The notes under the pieces: generated by a model
Database searches by the model: none
The model's input: only the letters and a program-made list of their open reading frames with translations
What the model was told of the DNA's origin: nothing
Program-made: the position numbers and the translations under genes
Part shown: positions 1 to 7,225 of the stretch, one piece after another
Layout: the number at the start of each line of letters is the position of its first letter
Numbering within the stretch: position 1 is the first letter of the stretch
Assembly: GCA_028687545.1 (NCBI GenBank)
Contig: JAQTZZ010000020.1
Coordinates: 1-64,000 of the forward strand
Source: Candidatus Wallbacteria bacterium
Lineage (GTDB): Bacteria > Muiribacteriota > JAQTZZ01
DNA: 64,000 bases
Reading direction: 5' to 3'

Positions 1-33
1 GACATCCAGTCCTACATGTAGTATCCTTTTCAT
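1..33 (-). CDS. IS110-family transposase, N-terminal 11 codons (cut by window edge)
   Basis: Only the first eleven codons lie in the window. On the minus strand an AGGAGG ribosome binding site is followed after six bases by ATG and the peptide MKRILHVGLDV. This matches the usual opening of IS110-type DEDD transposases, where the VGLDV strand carries the first catalytic aspartate of the RuvC-like fold. Known IS110 enzymes are guided by a structured bridge RNA encoded in a non-coding end of the element. The rest of the gene lies to the left, so family assignment rests on this short motif plus the strong ribosome binding site. Another protein starting with a similar beta strand cannot be excluded. 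Confidence 0.6.
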   Translation of the reverse strand, partial: MKRILHVGLDV

Positions 34-115
34 TGATGGCCTCCTGTTTGTAAGTGTTTATTACTTTACACTTATAGGGTAACCAGTCCCAGGTTTATAG
101 GAGGTCATCCATATT
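1..115 (-). mobile_element. Probable end of an IS110-type insertion sequence
   Basis: About 80 bases separate the transposase start from the point (about 115-118) where similarity to the dispersed repeat at 26431-26630 begins. Two other repeat copies open with a full hairpin. Here the left arm of that hairpin is absent and the sequence picks up only in the right arm, as expected if the element inserted into the palindrome. The non-coding stretch holds a 7-bp stem (TAAGTGT at 51-57 with ACACTTA at 68-74) just upstream of the transposase ribosome binding site. IS110 elements lack conspicuous inverted ends and usually make little or no target duplication, so the boundary is approximate. Confidence 0.45.
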
Positions 116-292
116 TTCTTGGCGAACCCTCCAATCAAGGGGACTCTGTCCCCTTGAATCCTCTTGCGGGGCGTGCCGGGATTGTGCTTCGCTCAAAGTT
201 CGTTCTTACCATCTGTTTGATAACGGAAATGATTACCTGACTAAGAAGGTTCCCGCGTCTTTACCCAAGGTCTGGAGCGACCCTCTCAACCT
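116..292 (+). repeat. Dispersed repeat R1, copy A (5' end truncated)
   Basis: This is one of three copies of an approximately 200-base non-coding repeat (others at 26431-26630 on plus and 27682-27880 on minus). Shared landmarks in order are CCCTCC, a GGGGAC-TCT-GTCCCC hairpin (a perfect 9-bp stem at 136-156 here), a CCCC-TTGC-GGGG type hairpin, ATCTGTTTGATAACAG-like sequence, GCGTCTTTACCCA, and a CCCTCTCAACC end. No open reading frame is conserved between copies. The first hairpin seen in the other copies is missing its left arm here, next to the IS110-type end. Confidence 0.75.
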
Positions 293-294
293 TT

Positions 295-420
295 AGAAGT
301 TGTTAATCTGAGCACTGACATCATTTCAGGATAAGAACCTCTAACGAAAGGACATTGCATGAGGTTCTATGCTTAGCGAAGATTTACAACTTCTTAATCC
401 CCTGAAAGGGGACCCTGATA
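295..420 (+). repeat. Dispersed hairpin repeat R2, copy A, with an insert in its loop
   Basis: Arms AGAAGTTGTTAATCTGAGC (295-313) and its near complement at 376-394 are followed by TTAATCCCC...GGGGACCC. The same module occurs on the minus strand at 27931-27993 and 12081-12154, where the loop is only 11 bases. In this copy about 60 bases separate the arms, and these contain a further hairpin (AGAACCTC with GAGGTTCT). The arms vary while keeping complementarity between copies, which points to selection on the folded form or to spread as a palindrome. Confidence 0.65.
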
Positions 421-656
421 TTATATGGGTGCAGCTAAGAGGGATTTCAAAAAACGAGCAGATACAGAAAATGAGGCTGTCTGGCTTTTGTTGCCCACTA
501 TGATTGACAGATGTTCGACAATCTCAATAAAATGTAAACATAGTGGCAGGTGCAATGTATAAAATCAAATTCATCCTTCAAATATTTCAGTTCGCTTGGA
601 TTGTATACGATATTCCAACTGACTTATGAATGTAATCATAGAGGAAAGGAAAGTAA
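421..656 (+). other. Intergenic region with a candidate promoter, no gene seen
   Basis: No coding sequence is evident on either strand. A TTGACA hexamer (504-509) is followed after 18 bases by TAAAAT (528-533), a good match to a sigma-70 type promoter reading toward the membrane-protein gene at 657. The remaining sequence is AT-rich and shows no RNA structure that I recognise. The ribosome binding site GAGGAAAGGAAAG ends just before the GTG start at 657. Confidence 0.4.
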
Positions 657-1439
657 GTGAGCGAAACATTAGCAGCAACTGAGAAAAATCGATTTTCGAC
701 CTACGGATGGATCAGCTTGATTCTGAATATTGTGCTGTTTTCTCATCTGTTGGATGTAAAACTTGCTGTTGGTAAAAATACTGATATGTATCCGGTTTTG
801 AAAATTTACACTTTTTTATCATTAATTCCTTCTGATTTTTTTATTAAAAAGTTCTGGATGGTTTATTTACTAGCGATTCTTTTTTTCGTACTTGAATGTT
901 TTCGAAAGTATCCAGATGTTTCAGTGCTTTTTCTAAGACTATTTGCAGGATATTTTATTTACATCAATGTATTTTTGAATTACTCTTGTTTAAATAGTTT
1001 TAATTTTGCAAGCTTAGGTGTAGAGGGAGTTGTAGACACTTATTGCTTTTTCTCAGTTATAGCAGAAGTGTTATTCAGTATTCTTTCAATCGGACTTTTC
1101 TTTGCAGTAATTTTACTTAGAAAAAAAATTAGTTTTGTCAAATCCATTTCTTTTTATGTAAACATTGCTAACATTTTTTCATTTATCTATTTCATTTATA
1201 CAACGCAATTGATGGGAAACATTCTAACTCATTTCTTAGATCCATATATTCCGCGTCCGATTTTATATGAAAATCCATTGGTTTTTTTCACCGCAATTTT
1301 TACTTTTTTAGTATTTTTCTTGTGCTTACTTGTCATGGAGAGGAAAAACATTCGCGAATTTTATATTTGTATAAATGGGATCTTGTTAAATTATTTGAAT
1401 CTTATATTTTATTTTTTAGCACATCCAGGGATGCTATAA
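657..1439 (+). CDS. Hypothetical polytopic membrane protein, AT-rich orphan
   Basis: The 260-residue product is strongly hydrophobic, with about six to seven likely membrane segments: roughly residues 17-37, 47-57, 65-85, 90-112, 130-153, 160-180 and 210-255. It has few charged residues outside the loops. The start is GTG at 657, chosen because a purine-rich ribosome binding site ends just upstream and no ATG fits. I recognise no family, and no catalytic or transport motif stands out. Its base composition is visibly richer in A and T (runs of TTTTT) than the neighbouring core genes. Together with its position beside an IS110-type end and the R1/R2 repeats, this suggests horizontal acquisition. 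It is transcribed toward the convergent PIN-toxin gene. Confidence 0.6.
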   Translation: MSETLAATEKNRFSTYGWISLILNIVLFSHLLDVKLAVGKNTDMYPVLKIYTFLSLIPSDFFIKKFWMVYLLAILFFVLECFRKYPDVSVLFLRLFAGYFIYINVFLNYSCLNSFNFASLGVEGVVDTYCFFSVIAEVLFSILSIGLFFAVILLRKKISFVKSISFYVNIANIFSFIYFIYTTQLMGNILTHFLDPYIPRPILYENPLVFFTAIFTFLVFFLCLLVMERKNIREFYICINGILLNYLNLIFYFLAHPGML

Positions 1440-1556
1440 AACCACTAAGGAAAACAGGCACTATATGTCTGAATTTTGCCTTAAATTGCCTCAGCCGGTG
1501 GCCGACTTGAAATACTAAAATGTGCATGACTTGAGAACTGGCCAAAATTCGCGATT

Positions 1557-1985
1557 TCAATTTTTAATTATCTTGATTTCCTTGAAAATTGCAAAATCGG
1601 CCCGATTATAAGTGAAAATCTTCTTGATCCCTGTTTCTATCATTGAAGCTACGATATTGGCATCGTGAATCCGTTTGCCTTTCAGATCGTACTTCTTAAT
1701 CAGGTTAAGCAAAATAGCGGTAGTTTCCGGGCTTTCTCCGGCAATCTTGAAAATTTTCAGCCATTTTTCAATGTCTTCCACAGCTTCAGACGGTTTTAAT
1801 GCACGCTTGAGATATCCAGTTCTTGTCATGACAACTGCATATTCCCGCAATACCTGAGTCGAAATCCACAGTTCAGCTTCTTTCATTATTCTGCTGAAGG
1901 CTGTTTTAACTTCTTCATGATTGTCCGCATCTTCGTTGGCCAGATAAACAAGAATATTGGTATCGAGAAACAGCTTATCTTTCAT
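1557..1985 (-). CDS. PIN-domain ribonuclease toxin (VapC-like)
   Basis: The 142-residue product has the acidic PIN constellation: Asp8 in FLDTNILVYL, Glu48 in VLREYAVV, Asp108 in HDANI and Asp130 in TYNRADF. PIN domains are Mg-dependent RNases, and in VapBC pairs the toxin cuts tRNA, rRNA or mRNA until bound by its antitoxin. The ATG at 1985 is preferred over the upstream alternative because the protein then begins directly with the first beta strand, and it overlaps the upstream antitoxin gene by 11 bases, implying translational coupling. Length is typical of the family. Function as a toxin is inferred from family and gene order, and the RNA target cannot be read from sequence. Confidence 0.85.
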   Translation of the reverse strand: MKDKLFLDTNILVYLANEDADNHEEVKTAFSRIMKEAELWISTQVLREYAVVMTRTGYLKRALKPSEAVEDIEKWLKIFKIAGESPETTAILLNLIKKYDLKGKRIHDANIVASMIETGIKKIFTYNRADFAIFKEIKIIKN

Positions 1986-2184
1986 CTTTATAAATATGCT
2001 CTCTGCAGAGCGGCAACTTGATTTCACCACAATGGTGCTTTGGAAGGCTGCCCAATTTTATTTTTTTGGAACCATTATCTTCTTTCAAAACAATCACTTC
2101 TACTTCGCCTGGTTCAATGTCGGGTAAATAAAGCACGATTTTATTGTCAAGCCCTACCGAAGCTTTGATACGCCTTGCCTGCAT
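1975..2184 (-). CDS. Small antitoxin partner of the PIN toxin (AF2212/PG0164-like)
   Basis: This 69-residue protein lies directly upstream of, and overlaps, the PIN gene, the usual order for VapB-like antitoxins. Its first half (VGLDNKIVLYLPDIEPGEVEVIVL) has the short beta-strand pattern ending in PGEVEVIVL that is typical of AF2212/PG0164-type antitoxins. The charged second half is presumably the disordered tail that wraps the toxin. No helix-turn-helix is obvious, but such antitoxins often bind DNA as dimers through the N-terminal part and autoregulate the operon. The family call comes from pattern recognition; the antitoxin role rests mainly on context. Confidence 0.7.
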   Translation of the reverse strand: MQARRIKASVGLDNKIVLYLPDIEPGEVEVIVLKEDNGSKKIKLGSLPKHHCGEIKLPLCREHIYKDER

Positions 2185-2206
2185 GGCATCTCCAATTTAT
2201 CTTAGA

Positions 2207-2578
2207 CTATTTCGGGAAATGCACGTCTTCCTGCCAGGCTGAGCTGCTGCCGATTTCCAGGATCACGGCTTCGCTGCTGCCTTTGTTTTCGATGCTGTGA
2301 ACCTGTCCGGCTGAGACAGGGACTGCGTCGAAGCGGCGGATCTCTATGCTCTCATTATCAACTGTCACCATCACCAGTCCGAAGATCAGATAATACACTT
2401 CTTCGTTTTCCTTGTGAAAATGAGCGAGGATTTTTTTACCCGGTGGAATTGTGATTTCGCGGATGCTGACTTTTTTCAGCTGGCTGTTGCTGCTGCCGAT
2501 GATTTCCAGGGAAGAATGGGCTTCCTTCAGATAGATCTGAGGATAGGGTTTCTGCTGTGAGCGCGGGACTATTTCCAT
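2207..2578 (-). CDS. Small cupin-domain protein
   Basis: A single-domain cupin of 123 residues. Motif 1 is visible as HFHKENEEVYYLIFG, giving two histidines and a glutamate as metal ligands, and motif 2 as PVSAGQVHSIEN with the fourth histidine. This layout is that of cupin_2 proteins related to mannose-6-phosphate isomerase tails and small sensor or isomerase cupins. The ATG at 2578 is chosen because AGGAGGA lies seven bases upstream; an earlier in-frame GTG at 2602 sits in front of that site and has no site of its own. It is co-directional with the downstream toxin-antitoxin pair, 22 bases away. The substrate is not readable from the sequence. Confidence 0.8.
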   Translation of the reverse strand: MEIVPRSQQKPYPQIYLKEAHSSLEIIGSSNSQLKKVSIREITIPPGKKILAHFHKENEEVYYLIFGLVMVTVDNESIEIRRFDAVPVSAGQVHSIENKGSSEAVILEIGSSSAWQEDVHFPK

Positions 2579-2645
2579 GGGTTGTTCCTCCTGTTTAGCC
2601 ACCCTTATATTCTCAAAACATGCGGCTTTCTGTCAAATCGAAGAT

Positions 2646-3626
2646 TCAGCGTTTTTTGCGGTAAAGCTTTTTTTTCTGCGCAGCTGGGGCCGACGGAAGA
2701 TCCCTGTAGTTCAAAAAACAATCAGTCAGGCCGATGAATGCTGTGATCCAGGCATACCGGAAAAGGAACGGCAGTGCGAACAGTCTCATGTACCACGGAA
2801 GATTGAAGCGGAAAAAGAAAAAATTCGCCACTCCGAAACCCAGAAAAAAATAGGTAAACAGGAAAATCATGTTAAGGTTAAAGTAAACAGCATCGGAAAA
2901 TTCGGTGTGATTGAAGAAGCGGTTGGAACCGGCCGAAAGCACCAGCAGAAAAGGAATCACCAGCCACCAGGGAGCACGCCAGAAAAAAACAGGTTCGATC
3001 AGTGGAAGCGGAGCGCCGAGCTTCATGAAAACCAGGCTGCTCGCGAAATAGTTGATGTAAATGCCTGCAAAGGATGCGAAAGTGAACAGGGTCAGGGGAA
3101 AGAGCAGGAGCTTCCTGACACATGATTTCCACCACATGATGAAAGCTTCCCGCTGAATTGGCGGGGTACGGGCCATGGTGTAATCCGCGAATTTTTGAAC
3201 AAAGGCATCGCTTGATTTGGAAAAATCCGCCAGAGTATCCTCAAGACCGAGGGTTTTTTCCACCCCATAATAGAAAAAGATGTTGAAGAACATCAGGAGA
3301 AGCGTTCCGACCATGATCGTCCTGGCCGGAGAATATTTTTTATAAACTGCATAGCCTGTGACGATTGCTACGATGCCGAAAAGGGAGAAGAAAATATAAG
3401 CCTGCACAGGACCCATGAACAGGAATACGAGCAGTGTGGAGACTGCAGTCGAGATGAGCAGGTATTTAATGCCATACTGGTATCCCACCCAGGTCAGAGG
3501 AACAGGGCAGAGCAGAATGCCGAGCAGCTGGATTACAGGTACAACTGTCAGCATGTTCAGGAGAGCGGCCAGGGCGGCCATCAGGGCTGAAGTGGCGATC
3601 TTTTTCGTTTCCTTGACTTCAGACAT
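2646..3626 (-). CDS. DUF2232 family predicted membrane protein
   Basis: A 326-residue polytopic inner-membrane protein with about eight hydrophobic segments, beginning with KIATSALMAALAALLNML, the typical opening of DUF2232/YybS-like proteins. These resemble ECF-transporter S components at the N-terminus, and no substrate is established for the family. A soluble loop of about 60 residues (roughly 125-180) lies between the two membrane halves. The gene start overlaps the end of the upstream GDT1-like gene by 8 bases, so the two are almost certainly co-translated. No catalytic motif is seen. Assignment is by family resemblance only. Confidence 0.7.
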   Translation of the reverse strand: MSEVKETKKIATSALMAALAALLNMLTVVPVIQLLGILLCPVPLTWVGYQYGIKYLLISTAVSTLLVFLFMGPVQAYIFFSLFGIVAIVTGYAVYKKYSPARTIMVGTLLLMFFNIFFYYGVEKTLGLEDTLADFSKSSDAFVQKFADYTMARTPPIQREAFIMWWKSCVRKLLLFPLTLFTFASFAGIYINYFASSLVFMKLGAPLPLIEPVFFWRAPWWLVIPFLLVLSAGSNRFFNHTEFSDAVYFNLNMIFLFTYFFLGFGVANFFFFRFNLPWYMRLFALPFLFRYAWITAFIGLTDCFLNYRDLPSAPAAQKKKLYRKKR

Positions 3627-3894
3627 TTTTTTTCAAGAGCAGCAGCAGGCCGATGATTATGAAAAGCAGACCGCCCAGTTTATGGATCAGAGCAGGGTTG
3701 ATGTATCTTGAAAGCAGATTTCCGGCAAAAACACCGATCGCGGTTGCAAGTATCAGTGCAGCGGAACTCGCCAGAAAAACCGTCAGGGCTGAATTTCTGC
3801 TGTCAGACGCGAAACAGAATGCCGCCAGTTGCGTCTTGTCCCCGAGTTCTGCCATGAAAACGCTGCAAAACACAGCTGTGAAAAGCTTCCACAT
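3619..3894 (-). CDS. GDT1/UPF0016 family cation transporter, half-size
   Basis: A 91-residue membrane protein containing the signature ELGDKTQL (residues 16-23), the E-x-G-D-K-[TS] motif of the UPF0016/GDT1/TMEM165 family. Characterised members export Mn2+ or exchange Ca2+ for protons. Most bacterial homologues contain two inverted copies of this unit in about 190 residues. Here only one copy is encoded, with three membrane segments, so it would have to act as a dimer or with another half-size partner. I found no second copy in the window. The ATG at 3894 has AGGCGG upstream. The 8-base overlap with the DUF2232 gene argues for joint expression. Confidence 0.8.
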   Translation of the reverse strand: MWKLFTAVFCSVFMAELGDKTQLAAFCFASDSRNSALTVFLASSAALILATAIGVFAGNLLSRYINPALIHKLGGLLFIIIGLLLLLKKNV

Positions 3895-3988
3895 GCAAGC
3901 CGCCTAATTTTTTTTTGATTATATCAGAGGTTTCCCTGAAATGCCAAAGACTTGGGCAGCAATTATTTTTTCAGGGCTGGTTTGATGG

Positions 3989-4017
3989 TTGACCTTTGAG
4001 CAAAAGACAGGTAAATT
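3989..4017 (+). promoter_or_regulatory. Candidate sigma-70-type promoter giving a leaderless start
   Basis: TTGACC at 3989-3994 and TAAATT at 4012-4017 are separated by 17 bases. Transcription would begin about seven bases after the -10 box, at the A of the ATG at 4024. No ribosome binding site is visible upstream of that ATG. Confidence 0.45.
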
Positions 4018-4023
4018 GTTCCC

Positions 4024-4809
4024 ATGGTAACCCACGACGAAAAAATTTCAGTCGAAGATAAGGAAATCGGTTTTTCAGTTGAAAACTACCAGGATAAATT
4101 CCGGTTCCACTGGATCGAGGAAGAAAAACCAAAGTTCATTGATATTACGGAACGTGAACTGGCTTCGCTGTATGAAATGCTGGTGGACGGCGAGGAAAAG
4201 CTCAAAAAACGCGTTTCGAAGAAATCCATGATGCTTTGCAAAGCCCACGGCTTCGCCAAAGGCAAGATCTGGGTCTATTACAAGGGCGATATCCAGGTGG
4301 AATGGGGTTATTTTCTTTACAAATTCACTCCTGTTGATTATTACAAACTGGTGACCCTGATCAATAAAGCCATGGAACAGCTGAAAATTGTCCAGGTCAA
4401 GGAAACCAGGAAAATGGAGGAAAAAGGCCATTACCTCCAGCTGTACTTTTATTCAGGACTGCTCAGCCTTGTGTTTACCGTGTTTTCACTTTCCGCGACA
4501 ATCGTGTTCCTGCTCTTCGCCTTGGAATACGTGACTTATCCGTTCGTGCTTTTTTCCGGTTCTGCAGTTTATTTCTCCATCTTCTTCTACTTCCAGCAGC
4601 AGGCTGCCAAGAACCTCAAGGACAATATGGAAGAAGATTTCTATACCAAATTACTGCCTGTTCTCCATACTTTACCGGTCAACAGCAGAAAACTGGTGGA
4701 AATGTTCTCAGTGATGCTGATCGTCTTCACCATCATGAGCATCTATTTTGCGAAATCCATCCCCAAGATCATTCAGTTCTACACCAAGTCCACCCATTTG
4801 GGTGCATGA
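4024..4809 (+). CDS. Hypothetical protein with soluble N-terminal domain and three membrane segments
   Basis: The 261-residue product has no signal peptide. It begins with a cytoplasmic domain of about 130 residues rich in Lys, Glu, Trp and Tyr. Two adjacent membrane helices follow (about 142-165 and 172-190), then a short amphipathic loop with KNLKDNMEEDFYTKLL, and a third helix near 225-245. The architecture, a small alpha/beta domain attached to a hydrophobic hairpin, resembles some putative sensor or scaffold proteins, but I recognise no family. The gene is transcribed alone, convergent with the radical SAM gene 13 bases past its end, and appears to be leaderless. Function is unknown. Confidence 0.65.
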   Translation: MVTHDEKISVEDKEIGFSVENYQDKFRFHWIEEEKPKFIDITERELASLYEMLVDGEEKLKKRVSKKSMMLCKAHGFAKGKIWVYYKGDIQVEWGYFLYKFTPVDYYKLVTLINKAMEQLKIVQVKETRKMEEKGHYLQLYFYSGLLSLVFTVFSLSATIVFLLFALEYVTYPFVLFSGSAVYFSIFFYFQQQAAKNLKDNMEEDFYTKLLPVLHTLPVNSRKLVEMFSVMLIVFTIMSIYFAKSIPKIIQFYTKSTHLGA

Positions 4810-4822
4810 CACAAGTGGCAGG

Positions 4823-5974
4823 TCACTGTTTTACTCTTTCCAGATATTTTGTGATCAGATCGTCCCGTTGAATGTCTTTTAAATAGGCTGTGATTTCTTC
4901 GTCTGAAATGGAGTGGAAGGCCTGATTCCTGCACCCTGCGCAGACCGGAATGCGATGGAATTCCCCCAGAATATGCCAGATCCGATATTGTTCAAGCAGT
5001 TCACCGGTCCAGATGGCCCAGATCCCCGAATCTTTAACGTTTCCAAGCTTTTGTCTGGCTTTGAAGTCAGTGCAGCAGGCTGACGCTTCTCCGTCATAGC
5101 GCACGCCGAAATGCTGCCACAGCCCGACGCATGGCCTGCGCACGGCTTTTTTCCCGGTAAAAATGTTCAACTGGCTCTCGACCCTGAACTCGTCGGACTG
5201 GATCGCCCGTTCAGTCTCTTCTTTCCACAGACCCAGTTCAATCAACACCGACTTATGCAGATCTTCGGCTCTTTTCTGATCCTGGTCAGTATCTACATTC
5301 ATGCGGCGGAAAAAAATCGTGTCGCAATCCATGTGCAGAGTGTCATCAAAGCCGATTTTATAGGGCAGAGCGAGATTTTTCAGTACATTCTCCCAGTAAT
5401 CCCTGAAAGGGACGGCTTCGTGACTGTTCTCGGGCATCACTATGAACTGGAAGATCAGGGAGGGATATTGAAGTCCTCTAAGCTTCCTGTATTGCAGAAA
5501 GAAATGGATGTTATTCATCACGCGGTTAAAGTCCCCGCCAATCCGGATCTTGCGGTATGTTTCCTCAGTCAGCGCGTCGAACGAGAGGGTGATTGGCCCG
5601 AAAATCCTTGAATCGATCATAGTCTTGAGTAATTCCTGATTCAGGCTGTTAAAATTGGTATGCAGGGAGAATACGTTGAAACCCTTGTTGCGATTGTTTC
5701 GTTCTGCTGCATATTCCACCATTTTTTTGAATTCAGGGTGCAGAGGTCCTTCCCCGTTCCAGAACGGGAGAATTGCATTGACCTTTTGAAAGCCTGTAGT
5801 CAGTTCATCCATGATTTTTTTATAAAGCGAAAAATCCATGATCCCCCGGCGATACTCCTGATCCGGGTCAGGCTTGCTCTGCGGACACATGATGCAGGAA
5901 AGTTCGCAGAAAGCAATCGTATCCAGAATCAGGAGCGGAATCTGGGAATTTCTGCCTGTAGCCTTGAAAGACAT
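4823..5974 (-). CDS. Radical SAM protein with SPASM-type C-terminal cluster region
   Basis: A 383-residue radical SAM enzyme. The canonical CxxxCxxC motif is FCELSCIMCP, with cysteines 23, 27 and 30, which binds the 4Fe-4S cluster that reductively cleaves S-adenosylmethionine. A C-terminal SPASM-like region shows RPCVGLW, EASACCTDF and VCAGCRNQ, cysteines suited to an auxiliary Fe-S cluster. SPASM enzymes modify peptides or proteins, or act on carbohydrates. No small cysteine-rich or precursor-peptide gene is seen nearby, so the substrate is open. The ATG at 5974 is preferred because AAGGTGA precedes it closely; an alternative GTG at 5980 has none. The gene follows the lipoprotein gene by seven bases. 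Confidence 0.85.
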   Translation of the reverse strand: MSFKATGRNSQIPLLILDTIAFCELSCIMCPQSKPDPDQEYRRGIMDFSLYKKIMDELTTGFQKVNAILPFWNGEGPLHPEFKKMVEYAAERNNRNKGFNVFSLHTNFNSLNQELLKTMIDSRIFGPITLSFDALTEETYRKIRIGGDFNRVMNNIHFFLQYRKLRGLQYPSLIFQFIVMPENSHEAVPFRDYWENVLKNLALPYKIGFDDTLHMDCDTIFFRRMNVDTDQDQKRAEDLHKSVLIELGLWKEETERAIQSDEFRVESQLNIFTGKKAVRRPCVGLWQHFGVRYDGEASACCTDFKARQKLGNVKDSGIWAIWTGELLEQYRIWHILGEFHRIPVCAGCRNQAFHSISDEEITAYLKDIQRDDLITKYLERVKQ

Positions 5975-5981
5975 CGTCACC

Positions 5982-6389
5982 TTATTTGGTCAGTTCGGCC
6001 CGATAGAATGTCAGATAATCCTCATTGACCGAGCCTTCGATAGCCGGGTCAGAGATTTTAGCCTTAAAATTGATCTTGTCGCCGATGTTCAGCAACTGGA
6101 TTTTGGCATTTTCGGCAGGTTTGAAATATACCCTGATGGTATATACCCTGGGTGGCTGTGCCAGATCCCTGAAATTTACCAGTACATACCAGTATTCAGA
6201 TAAATCCTGTTTGCTGTTCACCACCCCCCTGAAATCAAGCAGAGAGTCACCCGCTTTGTCTTTGAGGGTCTTCGCATTGGCGGCATCAGTATTCAGCAAC
6301 TTGACTGCCAGGTCGATTCCGGTGGGAAGTGAAGGACCGCATGCAGATAGAAGAGCTGAAAAAACCAAAAGCAGAATTGCCTTTTTCAT
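5982..6389 (-). CDS. Small lipoprotein of unknown function
   Basis: A 135-residue protein with a type II signal peptide: MKK, a hydrophobic stretch and the lipobox LLSAC with Cys17 as the lipidated residue. The mature part alternates polar and hydrophobic residues consistent with a small beta domain (for example YWYVLVNFRD and YTIRVYFKP) and has no cysteine other than the lipid-bearing one. It sits between the MlaE-type permease gene (44 bases upstream) and the radical SAM gene. A role at the envelope with MlaE is plausible but not shown by any motif. I recognise no family. Confidence 0.75.
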   Translation of the reverse strand: MKKAILLLVFSALLSACGPSLPTGIDLAVKLLNTDAANAKTLKDKAGDSLLDFRGVVNSKQDLSEYWYVLVNFRDLAQPPRVYTIRVYFKPAENAKIQLLNIGDKINFKAKISDPAIEGSVNEDYLTFYRAELTK

Positions 6390-6433
6390 GAAACCTCCTT
6401 TTCCGAATTCTATTCAAGTCATTTTAACTCAAT

Positions 6434-7225
6434 TCAGAGACTCAGCCAAATGTTATAGGCATTCTGCCAGAAAATGGAGAGCAGGTAATCTGAAACCAGG
6501 ATAGTCATAATGGCCAGTACTACGGCTTTAGTGGTTTCATGCCCTACACCCAGCGCTCCACCTTCTACTTTCAGGCCTCTCCATCCGCTGTAGGCGGCGA
6601 TGATGAAGCCGAAGAAAACGGCTTTAAAAAGGCCGGACAGAAAATCATTGGTCAAGAGATGCTGGAGGATGGAATCATAAAAAGTTCTGAAGGAAATGTG
6701 GAGCTGATAAACTGCCACCAGCAATCCTCCGAGGAATCCGACCAGGTCAGTGAAAATGGTTAAAAGCGGCAGGACAATGGTTAGTGCCACGAGTCTTGGC
6801 AGCAGCAGATAAAAATATGGATCGATGCCAAGCGCTTCCAGCGCATCCAGCTGCTCGGAAATTTTCATGCTTCCGATTTCCGCTGTAATTGACGATCCGA
6901 CACGACCGCTCACCACAATCGCAGCCAGCACCGGCGAAAGTTCCCGCGCCAGCGCTACAGCTACTACACCGCCGATATAGTTGGATGCCCCGAATTTCTG
7001 GAACTGGTATGCGATCTCAAATACAAGCACCATGCCGGTGGAAGTTCCGGTAATGATGATCAGGGGGAGCGATTGTACACCCAGACGGTAACATTCTTCG
7101 ACCAGGAGGCTCAAGAAGGAAAAATGGTAGGTCTTGATCTGGCTGAAACTGGCAAGCGTCCTGGAACAGAATTGCACCAGATCGCCGGTTTCTCTTAAAA
7201 AGTCGGGAACATCAATGAACTTCAT
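6434..7225 (-). CDS. mlaE: MlaE/YrbE-type ABC transporter permease
   Basis: A 263-residue permease of the MlaE (YrbE) family. The signature run includes VALARELSPVLAAIVVSGR and VGSSITAEIGSMKISEQ, followed by DALEALGIDP, close to the conserved core of MlaE. In diderms MlaE forms the membrane core of the MlaFEDB complex that moves phospholipids between the inner and outer membranes. The ATG at 7225 (MKFIDVPD) is chosen to fit family length; it overlaps the upstream S55-like gene by 14 bases. No ATPase (mlaF) or MCE-domain (mlaD) gene is adjacent, so partners must be encoded elsewhere or the protein works in a different pairing. The next gene encodes a lipoprotein. Confidence 0.88.
   Translation of the reverse strand: MKFIDVPDFLRETGDLVQFCSRTLASFSQIKTYHFSFLSLLVEECYRLGVQSLPLIIITGTSTGMVLVFEIAYQFQKFGASNYIGGVVAVALARELSPVLAAIVVSGRVGSSITAEIGSMKISEQLDALEALGIDPYFYLLLPRLVALTIVLPLLTIFTDLVGFLGGLLVAVYQLHISFRTFYDSILQHLLTNDFLSGLFKAVFFGFIIAAYSGWRGLKVEGGALGVGHETTKAVVLAIMTILVSDYLLSIFWQNAYNIWLSL

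Noticed and set aside
2579-2602. GTG start for the cupin at 2602
   Set aside because: The strong AGGAGGA lies downstream of this GTG and at the right distance from the ATG at 2578.
2577-3125. Plus-strand frame opposite the DUF2232 gene
   Set aside because: The composition is typical of an antisense shadow (rich in Lys, Glu and Gln without pattern), and the overlapped DUF2232 protein is convincing.
5978-5980. GTG start for the radical SAM gene at 5980
   Set aside because: It forms part of the AAGGTGA ribosome binding site of the ATG at 5974.
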